From Anadara kagoshimensis (taxonomy: Eukaryota > Mollusca > Bivalvia > Arcoida > Arcidae): 64,000 nucleotides of DNA. The stretch is from the NCBI GenBank assembly GCA_021292105.1, contig CM037866.1:3456607-3520606 (forward strand). Reading direction: 5' to 3'. The position numbers were made by a program, and so were the translations under genes. A model generated the notes under the pieces. That model was not told the DNA's origin, ran no database searches, and saw only the letters and a program-made list of their open reading frames with translations. This document shows, one piece after another, positions 25,116 to 39,600 of this stretch (its first letter is position 1; every line of letters begins with the position of its first letter).

Positions 25116-28100
25116 TGCTACGGTAAGTAAAAGTGCAGAGCTAGAATTTTCGAAATAGCTCTATCCTTTAGATTGGGACACAAAAATGAAGTCTTATTCC
25201 AGACTAAGGAAAAAATCCATAAATGCTTTGAAAGTAGAGATATATAGCAGGTGATGCATCGATATAAGTGAGACAATATGACACAAATGAGTAAAACAAT
25301 GATTTCCAACCAGTAGTATAGAAGTGTGTATTGACAATCTGTTACAAAGATCACATATATTTTGAACGTATGCAATGCAAATAAGTTTCTCAGTGTTGTT
25401 TCTGTCTTATATTGATGACAATATACATGAAATATTGTTCAGCTGACTGAATACTGTCTACTGTCGTGTACTGAGGAACACAAGGATTAACACCTGAAAT
25501 GCCTGAATTTTAAAGACCACGGTTGTTTGTTGATAAAGAGTTCTATAGTTCTATTCCCTGATGGTGCGTTAGAAGAATGAACATTCCCTGTAGTCATTAA
25601 GTTTTATAGCTTGATAGAATTTGTAAGGCTAGATGGTGGTGCCTTGTACTATGGCTTGATGGTATCGGTCGCTCTTATTAACTATCAATTAATTATTGAC
25701 AATCATACAAAAAACATTGTCAGTATTGGATCTGTCCTGTGTTTTTTCCAGTGATCTCCAGTCCCGATGAAATCAACTACTTTTCAAATATTTCCAAAGT
25801 TCCCTTTGAAACTGTAACGGGTATTTTTCGACATATATTTCAGTCTTGATTCTTATATTATCAGGGCTACTGGAGAAAAAAGTGTTGTCACAAACAGCCG
25901 ATTTATGGCCAGCGACCTGGCAAACTAGGATCTGTCTCAGTTGCAATTCAAACCTTGGGTGACGACTTGCAATGTGCTGTATAAGTCAGGCGCGATAGAT
26001 GATTCTCTTTTGAAAGATCATTGTGTCACTTGTGCTCCTAATGCACCTTCAATTTGTCGTCAAATACAAATGGTATATAGTGTTCACTTATTCTCTATTA
26101 CCCGACCTAGTCTAAAATTTAACCACTGTGGTAGCTCAGTTGGTAGAGTGCTTGCTCCGTAAGTGAGAGGTCGTGGGTTCGTGGGGTCTGACCCAAGACT
26201 TGAAAGATGGTAGTGACTTTTTTTTTTTGGCCAAGCACTCGCCATTACGGTTCTTTTGGATGGGAACTTAAAATAAACGAGGTCCCGTGTCACGGTGGGC
26301 TTGACACGCTAAAGAACCCTGCTGTACAATGCCTTCAGCGCAACGCACAGGCAAAATTTCTGTACCTTTGTCTATAGCTGGCGAGGTCTCGATATAAGTG
26401 AAAAATTCTTGACTCGGATGTTAAACACCATTACTCAACTCAACTCATTAGTCTGAAAATAGGCTGCTACATAACCGTTATTTCGTCAAGCATTCGGTAA
26501 TTTTAATTACTAGTAGAATGACATTCCAATAGAATTTTCAAATAGCGATCTAAACTTTTTCCTAATTAAGAAATCGGACAAAACCAGCTGTAGCAAAGTG
26601 TTTCATGTATTCTGTGTTCATCAAAACTTTCATATTTCTGTTATTTTTATGTGCGCATTTTATGTTTGAATATTACAAAAGTACACGTTTTACACTCAAT
26701 TTTTCACCTATACTGTAGCTTAGTCGGTAGAGTACTAGTGTTGTATATGGGGAGTTTGGGTCCGAACACCGACTGGGTCTGACCACGACATGGGAATAAA
26801 TAGTGACTTTATTTTACTCAAGAACTTGACATTCAAACTACAGGTTTTCGGAGGGGGGGGTGTGAAACGATGACCATGTCATGGTAAGGAACCTAGCAGA
26901 TTGCACTGTGTGCACTGCGATGATAAACAATTCTGCCGCTTCATCTTTATCCCGATATAAATGAAATATACTTGACTTGGAGGTAAAATCCTAATCAATC
27001 AATCAATCAATCAATCATTTAAGTTCCAATTCTAGCGAAAATGAGACAATTTTAAAAACCAGTTCCCTCTTATTATAAATATCATTAATACTAATCAAAT
27101 TCGACAGAACCTATATTCTACCATCTAAAAAATGTGAGGATAGCAAATTTATACTACTTCTCGGATTTTCGAAGTTTCCGTTGCCATGGTAACGGATATT
27201 TGATTAAATTTATGACAAAATTTAAATAAAGTGAAAATCATCATATAAGTGTTTACAATATATATTGCTGACCATTCCGTTTTAAATTGTGGAAAGTCAG
27301 AACCCTACATGTACGTTCTAGATCAACATTGAAACTAACAGAATATGGATGTTTTTGTTGAGAATTAAGCATGCCTATTTTAAGTGAAATTTGTCATATT
27401 TTAACAATTTGAAGACTACACGTCGTATAAATTGTTATTAGATGATTGAAACTGATTTTATTTATCAAAATTCATATTTTTCATTTGCTGGTATATATAA
27501 ATAGGCGAAATGTTTTAAGTTTTTAACAGAAATTCCCTTTTTGTGGTTTTTAAGGGTATCCGGTTTCTGTTGCCATGGTAACCGATATTTGTCGAAAATA
27601 TTTTTTATTCTTATTTAGTATAATAAGGTAAAAATATATTTATGGTTTTACCTTCTATTACATGTATCTCCATCGATAATTTTAAAAAATGGAGTCGAAA
27701 CTGCGATCTATTTGGTTGTTCAAATATAAATTTAGCACATATATATATAGTGTTTGTTTTCAGTATTTGGTTGAAAATACGCAAAATTTGCTGCTTTATT
27801 TTTGGGGAAAACATGAAAATTTGGATATAATTTTTAATAGCATCCTTGCGTAATATTTAAATTTAATATGGACTCGAATAAATATTTTTCTAATGTGTCA
27901 AAATTAGGATATGAGCGATTTATTGAAACAAATGCAAAAATGTGCAAACTATTACTCATTTTCTTGGTAAAATCGATGGTTACGTTGCCATGGTAACTGA
28001 TATTTAGATTTTATGCACCTATAAGTGAAGTATAGTATATAGGGATACTAAATATATATGGGTTGGTTTTTACAATTTTTAGTCTAAATGCCCGAAAAAT

Positions 28101-31100
28101 TGCGTTGAAAATCAGGTACTGGTTTTGTAAAAAGCCACAAAAAATAGCGGGGGTTAAGGGGTTAATGATGTCACTGACACTAGTACATCATTAGTAGCCG
28201 TGACGCTGCTTGTGTACCGTGATGGTGGCCAGTGTCAGAACATTGTGGGCGTGGTCGGCGAGATGTCAATTGACTAATTTATCAGCCCATCATGATTTTT
28301 CTTTAAAAAGTATTGCACGTTATTCTGGCTTTATCAGGGAAAAAAATTTATATGAATGATTAAGAAATAAACTTTAGTGAATTTTATGGAAAAAATACAG
28401 CTTTCTAAAAAATAAATTTAAGTATTTTATAAACTGTCTCAATATTTGATGCATGTCTCTGTATGCAGATTGTTGTGTTGTATGTATAGTGCGTCAAGTT
28501 TGACCTGACCGTTTGACCTTTAATTTGAATATTCAAACTGGCATATCCATTGTGTTATTTAGGGGCTATATAAAGTTGATATAAAAGGATAGATTATAGT
28601 AATACTGGGAACTGGCTGTTTATGGCAATGAAACAGCCTGTCTACCCTCAGTCACACAGTCTTTTAGTCCAATCTAATATTCAAATTAAAGGTCGAACGG
28701 CCAGGTCAAACTTGACACACTATAAAAGATGTCTGTAGAGAAATGACCGATTTTCTCTCCACTAGTTTTTGGTTAATTAATTTTGCTTAGGTGACTTGAA
28801 ACTCAATTGTATTTCTAATTTTGAATTTTCATTTTTTTTTTTTTTGGTATCAGATGTACCGATTGCAAAGATATCTAAAGACCAGTATCTAGTGTCTCCG
28901 GGAAGTCAGATTACGATGAACTGTTCTATCCAGTCATCGCTGGATATTACCCAAATTTACTGGAAGAAATTATCCAATGGAAATATGGACATTTATCCGA
29001 ATACTAATCCTAATAAATACGGGATTACCAATGACGTCTTATCCTCGCCCAAAACATCTGTGTTAAAAATAAATAATATTGACAGTTCTAATGCCGGGAA
29101 TTATGTTTGTCATGCAGTGCCCTCTAGTGGTGATCCTGGAACCAGTAATACTGTTAGAGTTAATGTTGTCAGTAAGTATAAATCAAAAACAAACATACCA
29201 GTCCATGTCCAAATTACAATCCATAACAAAGTAAAAACAAACATACCAGTCTATGTCCAAATTACAATCCATAGGCAAAGTAAAAACAAACATACCAGTC
29301 TATGTCCAAATTACAATCCATAACAAAGTAAAAACAAACATACCAGTCTATGTCCAAATTACAATCCATAACAAAGTAAAAACAAACATACCAGTCCATG
29401 TCCAAATTACAATCCATAAGCAAAGTAAAAATAAACATACCAGTCCATGTCCAAATTACAATCCATAAGCAAAGTAAAAACAAACATACCAGTCCATGTC
29501 CAAATTACAATCCATAAGCAAAGTAAAAACAAACATACCAGTCCATGTCCAAATTACAATCAATAAGCAAAGTAAAAACAAACATACCAGTCCATGTCCA
29601 AATTACAATCCATAAGCAAAGTAAAAACAAACATACCAGTCCATGTCCAAATTACAATCAATAAGCAAAGTAAAAACAAACATACCAGTCCATGTCTAAA
29701 TTACAATCCATAAGCAAAGTAAAAACAAACATACAAGTCCATGTCTAAATTACAATCCATAAGCAAAGTAAAAACAAACATACCAGTCCATGTCCAAATT
29801 ACAATCCATAAGCAAAGTAAAAACAAACATACCAGTCCATGTCCAAATTACAATCCATAGGCAAAGTAAAAACAAACATACAAGTCTATGTCCAGATCAC
29901 AATCTATTTGTTTCCGTAAATGGTTTTATTTACACCAAATATTCAGCTAAAGTCCATATGGCGAAAATTAAGTCACAAAATGGGTTTGGTAAAAGAATCG
30001 CGCAAATTAGTACCCACAAATAACATTGGGTTTACAGTACTTGATCTACAGAAGATTATCAGCATGTTCATAGGACTTTAGAATTTTAGTTCAATTTGAC
30101 TGAAAAATTTTAGTTCGAGTTAATGAACATTATTTTCATTAAATTTTCACTTTTCAATTTTGACTTTTCCCTCCCAGACCTTTTAAAAAAAGTTGAGACT
30201 ACAGTTAAAATCCGAAGATATGAGATACATTGTATCTGTTTTCAGGATAATGAGGTTCATCTGTATTGTATTTAAAAATATTTGAATGTATTTGAAATTA
30301 TATTTTTTTTTTAAATTTTTAGCTTTCCAATTACTATCCACACAATATACCAGAGCAGTACAGAGCAATGTAACCCTTGACTGCTCAATGACTGGAACGG
30401 CGGGGATGAACTACGAGATTCGCTGGTACAAGAATGGACAGGTGCTAGATCTCGGCAGAGACTCCAGACTCGTTAACGGTAATCAACAAATTCCATCATT
30501 AACCATCTACAACTTACAGGCGGCGGACAGCGGGAAATACACATGTCAGATACGAAGTGGCACTGATTCTCTGATGAGTCCCGAAATCACGCTGAACGTT
30601 CAAAGTAAGTCAAAACATGATAACGTGAGTTTGTTTTTATCTTTTTGCAATTCCGGTGGAGTTGAGTGGAGTAATTGAGTTTAACATCCTTGGAGTCGAT
30701 ATTCTTTCACTTACCGTATATCAAGGCAGTCAGCTCAGAGATGATGGGGTGGAGTTATGATGTTATATTCCCCAGTCAAGATTCTCTGTCACTTAGTCAA
30801 GATTCTTTGTCACTTATATCAAAGTGGTCATTCCTGGATGGTTTACACCACTGTCAAAATTATTTCATTTATATTGAAGTGGTCAGTTTTTAGATGGTGG
30901 GGAGGAGTAATGGTGTTATATGCCCCAGTCAAAATTATTTCACGTATATTGAAGTGATCAGTTCTGGGATGGTGAAGAGTTTTACGGAATTTTACACCCC
31001 AGTCAAGATTCTTTTTTGTGAACTACCGGTAATAAACTTTTTCAAATTCATACTAATTCAATTTACACTGATTTTAGTATTAGATAATGATACACAGCAT

Positions 31101-33571
31101 TCAAACTTTTAAGTGATATTTTGTTGTACACAATGTCTTGATTGTTGTTAGATATTTTTGCATTGCTGCACAAGTCAACATGTTGGACACTGTTTAATTA
31201 ACTGGTCAACTGATTAATATTGATAGTTAATTATAAGAATTCTCCATTGAACAATATTGTTGGGTTCTGTTGTACATAACACAGTATGAAATTTTTTTTA
31301 CCAAACAGTAAATATTATATACAGACAAGATTTTAATTGATTTTGCAGCACTTTTCCCAAATTTGGAGGCATTCCCAATGAAGCATTTTCCTTAATAGAT
31401 CTTTTCTCCCTTCTTGATTTCCGGAATTAAATTGTGTCCATTTCCTTAGTATCATCTACTGATGTCACAATCATGGAGGTGCTTTACCTTTATCAGTGAA
31501 CTTAAGTAGACTGTCAAGCTCACAAGTGATCTTTATCAATATCAACACATGTTTTAGTTCCTTTGACAATGGTACCATATTTGAATCGGCTGTTTTTGGT
31601 TTATCGGAGCTATTTCACACAACAGAATATACTATACAGAAAAACCCACTAACACACCTTCGGATTCTTTGTAAAAAACAGAATCTTTTAGTAGAAAGTG
31701 TCAATTAAAAATGTTGGTGCAAATGTTACTGTCGTGGATGTGCCAGCTGAAAATTATGGTCAATAGGCACCAGAAATTTTGGTTTTTGGCATTGATAACT
31801 TTCTTAAAATTATTCAATTGAATAAATTTGAAAATTCCCCATTGGGGAGATCCGTGTTTGGAAGTTTTGGAACTTTTCTGTGAAGAAGGATTTGAAAGTT
31901 GAAGTATACTAAAAGTTCTTACTTTTAATTTTTAGGCAGCGCTCCAGAAGTTACAGTCTCTGCAATACCTTACATCAAAAATGTTGGTGAAAATATTAAC
32001 CTAGCATGCAGCTTTAACCAACCAGTGTCCAGTGTTTACTGGATGAATACCCGCACAAATCAACGATACACCACAAGTCCATCATCTCCAAATTTGATAC
32101 TGAACAGTGTTACTACTGCCCATGCTGGTAGTTATGTTTGTAGTGGCGTCAGTACCGCTAGCGGTTTAACTGGAAACAGTGTCCAGGTCCCCTTGATTGT
32201 TATCGGTAAGTAGTCTGGATAACAGGAAAGATTGTCCATCTCGCTGTTTGTAATTGATAGATAGTGTGTAGTGGTTTAACTGGAAACAGTGTCCATCTCG
32301 CTGATTGTTATCAGTAAGTGGTTTGATTAACAGGAAAGATTGTCCATCTCGCTGGTTGTAATTGATAGATACAGTTGACTCAGGATATAACGAAAATGAA
32401 GGGGGCTGATCGATCACCTGGTTATAGCCGATATTCGTTGTATCCAAAACCGGAAGTCTGGGAAGTAAATGACTTAAGCTAATGAATATATGATAAATAC
32501 ATGTATAGTAGAACTTCGATGGCTCGAAGTTCGAGCAACCAAACATCGAGAGGCGATCTTCATTAGATTTAGGTTTCGGTCCCTTTAGAAATACTAAATT
32601 CACGATGATATCTCGAAGTTTTCAAACTTCATTTGTAATTAAAACGTTGAACCTCGAACGGCAAATCCATCGATATTGAAATAAATAAATTTGGTTGAAA
32701 ATAAAAGTAAATAACAACAACTGATGATATAAAATAAACTTACTTTATTATCGTTGTAATACAGAGCACATGGTATTGCCGGTTATTAATAATCACCGGA
32801 ACTACCGGTAATACACATTGCCATGCGCATTCCAATAAAATGTAAATAACAGAATCTGAATATTCTATGATGAGGTAAAAAGTCAATCATCTGGCGTGGA
32901 CTCGCGTGTTCTACCGATCAAGCACCCACGGGTCGTAATTGAATTAAGAGATTAATGATCTGATCACGGTTAATTACTAATCTTAAATAACACTCTATGT
33001 TCCAGATGAGTTATTTTGTTTCCCTCTATTACTTTCGGTGAAATCTGTATCATGGCTTCAGCTTGTGTTTTGTTTATAATGACTGACCACATGTATATAT
33101 TACATCTGTATTGTAATCAGGTGTCTGTCGTCACAGCTGATTCACCTCTGATCGCTCGTTATAACAGGTGATTTTTACATACTTTTAGTAACGAAGGGGC
33201 AAGTATTTTGCCTCGCTAAAAGCGATATCTCGTTGTACCCGATCTCGCTATATGCGGTAAGAAAAAAGCATAAAATATAGACACTACTGACGGGGAAATT
33301 AAATGACCTTGTTAAAAACGATATCTCGCAATAAGCGATCTCGTAATAGCCGGAGTTAACTGTAGTGTGTAGTGGCTTAACGGGAAACAGTGTTCATCTC
33401 GCTGATTGTTATCAGTAAGTAGTTTGCTTAAAGAGGAAAGATTGTCCATCTCGGTGGTTGTAATTGATAGGTAGTGTGTAGTGGCGCGAGTCTCACTAGC
33501 AGCCTAACGGAAAACAGTGTCCCAGTCTCTTTGTTATTGGTAAGAAGTATGCTTTATGGGAAATTGTGTCC

Positions 33572-33607
<36 letters not shown>

Positions 33608-36600
33608 TTGCTAACATTTTAACAGCAAAAATGTAAACTGGCACTTCCATTTGTTTCTGCCATTTCCCTCTGCAGTTATCAAACTTCCATTTGTTTCTGC
33701 CATTTCCCTCTGCAGTTATCATGTTTTTACCAAATATAAATTTACAATTAGTGTTTATGACATCACATTTGATCAATTTCTTATCCCTAGCCAAAGGGTG
33801 TTTAACTCCATTCCATTTTATTTCCTTTTCCAGTTCAGTGGTTATTTTTCTAGGAGTTATGGCCCTTTTGAATTTTTTTCAATGATTACAAATACATCTT
33901 GGCTTTCATTAAAAGCTGTTGTTCATTTTTCTATTAGATACAGTTCAATGATTTTTTTAGGAGTTATGGGCCTTTGGATATCAGTTATTATATATACCTT
34001 TTTTTAGGAGTTATGGCCCTTTGAATATCAGTTATTATATATACCTTTTTTAGGAGTTATGGCTCTTTAAATATCAGTTATTATATATACCTTTTTTTAG
34101 GAGTTATGGCCCTTTGAATATCAATGATTACATATACCTTTCTTTAGGAGTTATGGCCCTTTGAATATCGGTAATTATATATACCTTTCTTCAGAACATC
34201 TTGCTTTAACTGAAATTTTTTATTCATATTTTTTAAATTAGATACAGTTAAAACTCAGTACAGTGAGACAGTCGGAGGAAGCGTAACGTTAAGCTGTAAC
34301 GTCAATTCTCCAAGCACCAACTACGCTATATCATGGTATAAAGAAGGATTGAATATTAATATCGTCGGTAATCCAGGGAAGTACGAAGGTGGTTTGGTCT
34401 CATCGCCAGGATTGAAGATAAAATCACTTACAACAAGTGATGCTGGGACATATTACTGCAGAGTTACGTTTAACGGCCAGACGAGCTCGAACAGTGCCAA
34501 TATAAACCTTCAAGTTACGCAAAGTGAGTAATATAATACTGTATGTTCTTTAAACAAGTTTTCATCTGTAAAAACAAGAGTTTTCTAACAATAATGTTAT
34601 TATTCATTTTCATATTTACCAGCTATTTGACTAGTATTTTGCTTGTATTTTCATAATTACAAGGGCTCCGACCCCATTCACAAACGTTTGAGAGAAAACC
34701 CTGAATTTAGTGCAGTTTTAACTGACGTGACTGAAGAATTAAAGACTTTAATTTATGTAATGTTTTATAGGGAAAACCTGAAGTTCACCAGACAGTGGTG
34801 GAAGTTACACAACAACAACAACATATACCGGTAGCCATCAATTCGTCATCAAAATCATCCCTTATTTAAATAAATGGGGGACAATTGGCAAGAATCAATC
34901 TCAGAATTATTTAGTTTCAGCTTAAAAACAACTGCTGAATCCTTAGAAATTATGACATCAAATTTTCTGTGGGGAAATTTGGTGCGAAGCAATTTTGGGA
35001 CTGGATCATTTTGTTGCCATGGAGTTTAGCTTATCTCTCCAAGAAAACTACCAAATCCATCAAAATTCTAACAATTTTTGTCAAAATTTTTGTAGGGACA
35101 TTTGGTGTGAAGCAATTTCAGATCATTTTGTCGCCACGGAGATCATCTTAACTTTTCTGGAAAATTGTCAATTCCATCTAAATTGTGACAACATTATATC
35201 AAGATTTCTGTAAAGAGAGTCTTTTGCCAATTACCTTTGTTACTATAAATGATCCGGTCCTGTTATCGTTTTAGGCCAAATGTGTCTCATTATTGAATGT
35301 CGGGTTGGTGGTTAAGTTTGATATTCTGTCATCATCTTGAAAGCTTTAAATTTTGTGTTTTAGGTATTCCGCCTAGCATCACTGTCCCGACTACACCGTA
35401 CATCGTGAACTCTGGGGACAGTGTTAGGTTAACTTGTAATGTGAATGAAGCAGTGTCTCAGGTATACTGGACCAAAGTTGGGACTGGACAAAGGTTTACA
35501 GCAAGTTCCATCAGTTCAACCAATTGGTTTTTAGATCTTAACCAGGTTACTGCTAGCAATGCAGGAAGTTATATTTGTAATGCTGTGAGTTCCGTTTCTG
35601 GTTTAACAGGAAGTAGTTCAGCAGTTAGCGTGGTTGTTATTGGTAAGTTATATTTGTAATGCTGTGAGTTCCATTTATAGTTTAACAGGAAGTAGTTCAG
35701 CGGTTAGCGTGGTTGTCATCGGTAAGTTCTTTAATTGGCTTGTTATTGGTGAGTTGTTACTTGTTTGTTCTCTACTTGGCGTCTATGTGTTTATTGTGAT
35801 TCATATATATATATATAATCAACATAATAAGTTCTACAAAATTTGCAAATAGATTTGACTTTGACCTTTAGTTCAAGGTCACAGTGATGTTATCTGCAGA
35901 AGCAACTAAATAAAACTTCTTGTGGTCAACCAAAAGGAATACAGTCATTGAACTTTATACATAGAATTAGTGTGTTGAGCGATAGATTTGACCTTGATCT
36001 TCATTCAAGGTCACAGTGACCTTATATCGAAAATTCTATAAATAACTTCTCATTAACCAAGAGGCTTGTCATCATCAAATTTCATATATAGAATCAGAAG
36101 AGGTATACCACAGAAAATTGCTCTGATTTTGGCTAATGCCCACCAGGTGCGCGAAAGAGGCCCTTATTGGGTCACTTGTTTTTGTCATTTATAATTTATA
36201 TCTATTTGATTTAAATTTTACACATAACAGTATTGCCACCTTATATAACGAAGCCAGCCAAAGTCGCTGTATATTGACAACTTGGCTAAAGAAATTATGC
36301 AAATGAGTTTCCCTTCATGGGGATTTGACCTTTTCAAAGGTCAATTTTGGACTTGTAATTTTTTCATAAGGATCTTTTTCAGAATTTTTCTCAGTAAAGC
36401 ATCAGTTTTATGAAATTTAAACTGAACAAATGATGATGGTATGTTTAAGCTAACTTTATCAACTATCAATATGCAACCTCAGAACAATTAAGATAAATAA
36501 TGCCCTTTTTACTGATAAAACACAGATTTATTATTATACCCCCCCCCCCCTTAAAAAGTGGGGGGTATATAGTGATAGGGGTGTCCGTCTGTGTGTCCGT

Positions 36601-39600
36601 CATTCCGTTACACCTTAGGGTACCTATCTCTTATCCGCAACTCCTCCTAAACCCTTCAATGGATTTTTATGAAACTTTCACACAATCTTTGTGATATAAT
36701 GTAGATGTGCACTTGCTATTTAAAAATTTGATCCGATGGATTTTTTTTATGTGGGGGGAGCAGGGGGTATTTTTTGTGAGCTTGTGGCTCACAGTTTTTC
36801 TAGTTTTTGACCAGAATTCACTTAGTTTTTCAGTGTGTTTTTTTTATACAGGTTTCACTTATTTATTGATTGATTTGTTTTTTGTTATAATTCAGATCCT
36901 GTACAGACACAATACAGCGAAAAAACGGGAGATGACGTTACATTGGTGTGTAACGTAAACTCTCCGACCAATGATTACTCCGTATTTTGGTATAAAGATG
37001 GCCAGAATGTTAATGTCTTCGGAAATCCATTAAAATATGAAGGTGGAACGCAGACATCACCGTCGCTGAAGATTAAATCACTGACTACAAGTGATGCTGG
37101 CGTTTATTTCTGTCGAGTCAGATTTAATGATGGAACGACCAAAGACAGTTCTAATATAAACTTGGCTGTTACACAAGGTGAGAGGAATGATTTTGTAAAC
37201 AGGAAAACCTGAATACGCACCAACCCACCTACACCTTCATCTCCTAAACTTGACTTACTTCACTTATGCCTCTTAATTCTCTAGAGAACAAAGAGCCACA
37301 ACAACTCTCCATCGGACACGGTTTTGGGATAACTTCTTCAGTTCACCCCAGGTCTTTCCCCTTGTTCATGCCTCTGTGTCTGTACTTCTGCGCCAAATCT
37401 GTTTTTGGTCAGCCCCTCTCCTAAACATGATAACCTAAATACCCACCAACTCACCTACCCTCCCACCCTTTCATTTCCTAAACACAACCTTAATACCTAT
37501 CAACCAACCAACCTTGATAACATCAACCAATTCACCAACCCACCCTTTCATCACCTTTGTTGAGTATAAGTGAACAATGATTTCATTACATTTTCATACA
37601 AAGAGGGAGTATCTTTACCTCTGTGTGTCCATCCATCTGAAACAAAATAATTGTAACAGTTTTCTCAGCAACTACTTCTCACTTAGAAATTTTGTATGTG
37701 AGTTTAGCATGAGGTCTCATGTGGCTAAAACCGATTTCAAATCTGCCAAACATCTACTTACTGTTTACCAACTTAGTTGATTTTTCAACATTTTACAGTC
37801 AACGGTTGAAGTTAAAAGTTGTGGTATACTGAGAGAGCATCATAATCTTGGAAAGTCTAAATTTAATGTGTTATAGGTACTCCACCAAGCATCACTGTCC
37901 CGACTACACCATACATTGTGAACTCTGGGAACAGTGTGAGGTTAACTTGTACCGTGAATGAAGCCGTGTCTCAGGTATACTGGACCAAAGTCGGGACTGG
38001 ACAAAGGTACACAGCAAGTCCCATCAGTTCAACCAATTGGTATTTAGATCTTAACCAGGTCACTGCTAGCAATGCAGGAAGTTATGTTTGTAATGCTGTG
38101 AGTTCCGTTTCTGGTTTAACAGGAAGTAGTTCAGCGGTTAGCTTGGTTGTTATCGGTAAGTTCTATAATTGGCTTCTATTTATTATAATTTAAGTGGCTT
38201 TAATCTATAGCTGAAAGATAGATCTGCTAACCTTTGTGATTTATTTTTGGCTCTTAAAAAATGATAATCTTATGATTGTACAGATTCAGCATGTGTTCTT
38301 CTTTGTTGTGTTTACGTTTCCAAACAAAATTTTATTAATCTACAGTACAGACCTGTCAAATCTTTGACACTCAGCCAACGAAAAATAATCTAAGCTCGGC
38401 TACCAAGTGGCCGAGATATGGATAGCTAATGACCGAAAAACTGTCAAGAGATTTATAACAACGACCAAAAAGCTGTAGAAATGTTGCTAACAAAGGGCAG
38501 AGATAAACGGTACTAATTAATTCATTACCTCTTTTTTTTTTAGATTTTTTAACATTTTTACAAAAGTATGAGATAGACAAAAGACAACATTCATGGCCAC
38601 TAACATTTCATTAACTTTTGACAGATATTTACAGTACATGTATCATGCAAACACTTGAATGGCATACAGATTATCATAAAGCTTTTAAAAGATAGCTATT
38701 GTTACACAAAGTCAATAGAGTGCTTGACAGAAAAGCATCTCAAAGGCATTTATACTTTTCAATGTGACCCTCATAAAACGGACCAATCAGGACATTTTGT
38801 TTTATTTTTGGTCAATTACAGATTTATGTAGTTTTTTTTTTTTCTTTTATTTTGTAAAAATAACAGAATAACAATAAATATATAAATACAATTAAATGAA
38901 TTAAATAATGATATGAATTAAATAATAATAATAATAATAGTAAGAGATTTATGAAGTTGATCCAAATGTAGCATGTGATGAAATTTATAATGTCTGCCAC
39001 CTAATATAAAGAAGCCAGCCAAAATCACTACTGTATTACCATAAATTGATGGCACATGGTTTTTATTCTTTATTTCTTAATTGAAAATGTTTCCATTAAA
39101 CTATCAATAAAAAGCATTTCAAATGCACTGACCTAACCAAATTATATTTTTAATTAAAAACATTATTGTTCAGTTCTTCTGTACATAGAGAAATTTTGCA
39201 AAAATAGTGGAAATTTGATCAAGTTTATACACCAATTGGGCCTTAGTCAAAGTTACATCAGGGCATTTAGGGTCAGGTAGGTCATTGTTGTTCGGGTTTT
39301 TTCCAGGTGTGATCATCATGAATATTCAAATTATGACATTACGTTTTTTGTTGTTCCAAATAAGAAGGTACAGAAGGGATAATTTTGACATAGTCATATT
39401 TGTTGTTTTGTTAAAAAGTTAAAAAAAATTGCTCTATGTACAGAATTAAGTTCACTTTTTCATGAATGAAAAATATTTTTCCCTATTAGGTCAGTATATT
39501 TTGTATTAAGTTTTGACAATTTTTTGTGAGTTTGTTGGAAAATACGTCTTTATTCTTGCATTTTCCATGTGCACTGAATTTATGGAAATACAGTAGCTGC

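Larger units (their letters stand above)
23191..28161. mobile_element. piggyBac-type DNA transposon, 4,971 bp
   Basis: 14-bp perfect terminal inverted repeats CCCCTTAACCCCCG, flanked by TTAA at 23187-23190 and 28162-28165, the diagnostic piggyBac target duplication. Interior is AT-rich; I see no transposase frame, only short open frames of no recognised family, so it looks non-autonomous or decayed. It has accepted two SINE-A-type insertions and a CT microsatellite, and the motif GTTGCCATGGTAAC recurs near its right side at about 27181, 27570 and 27984. Confidence 0.88.
23085..28290 (-). mobile_element. Older MITE split by a piggyBac-type insertion
   Basis: The two halves, 23085-23190 and 28162-28290, joined across the insertion match the uninterrupted relative at 54995-55235 read in reverse (ggccatgcccataatgttcc, AAAAAGAATGA, gtgacgctgct, CGTGATGG, CAGTGTC, GAACATTGTGGGC). 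The ends are themselves inverted copies (GCCATGCCC ... GGGCGTGGT). Confidence 0.8.

Noticed and set aside
29253-30023. Open frames with repeated KVKTNIPVHVQITIH peptide on + and mirrored frames on -
   Set aside because: They lie in the 48/49-bp array after the exon 2 donor, are open in several frames and have no splice or start context.
32166-32603. 145-codon minus-strand open frame
   Set aside because: Spans exon 4's end, the exon-end array and the left part of a DNA element; no domain, composition is repeat-derived.
33651-34007. 118-codon + strand open frame
   Set aside because: Runs through a direct duplication and the GGAGTTATGG array; no domain signature.
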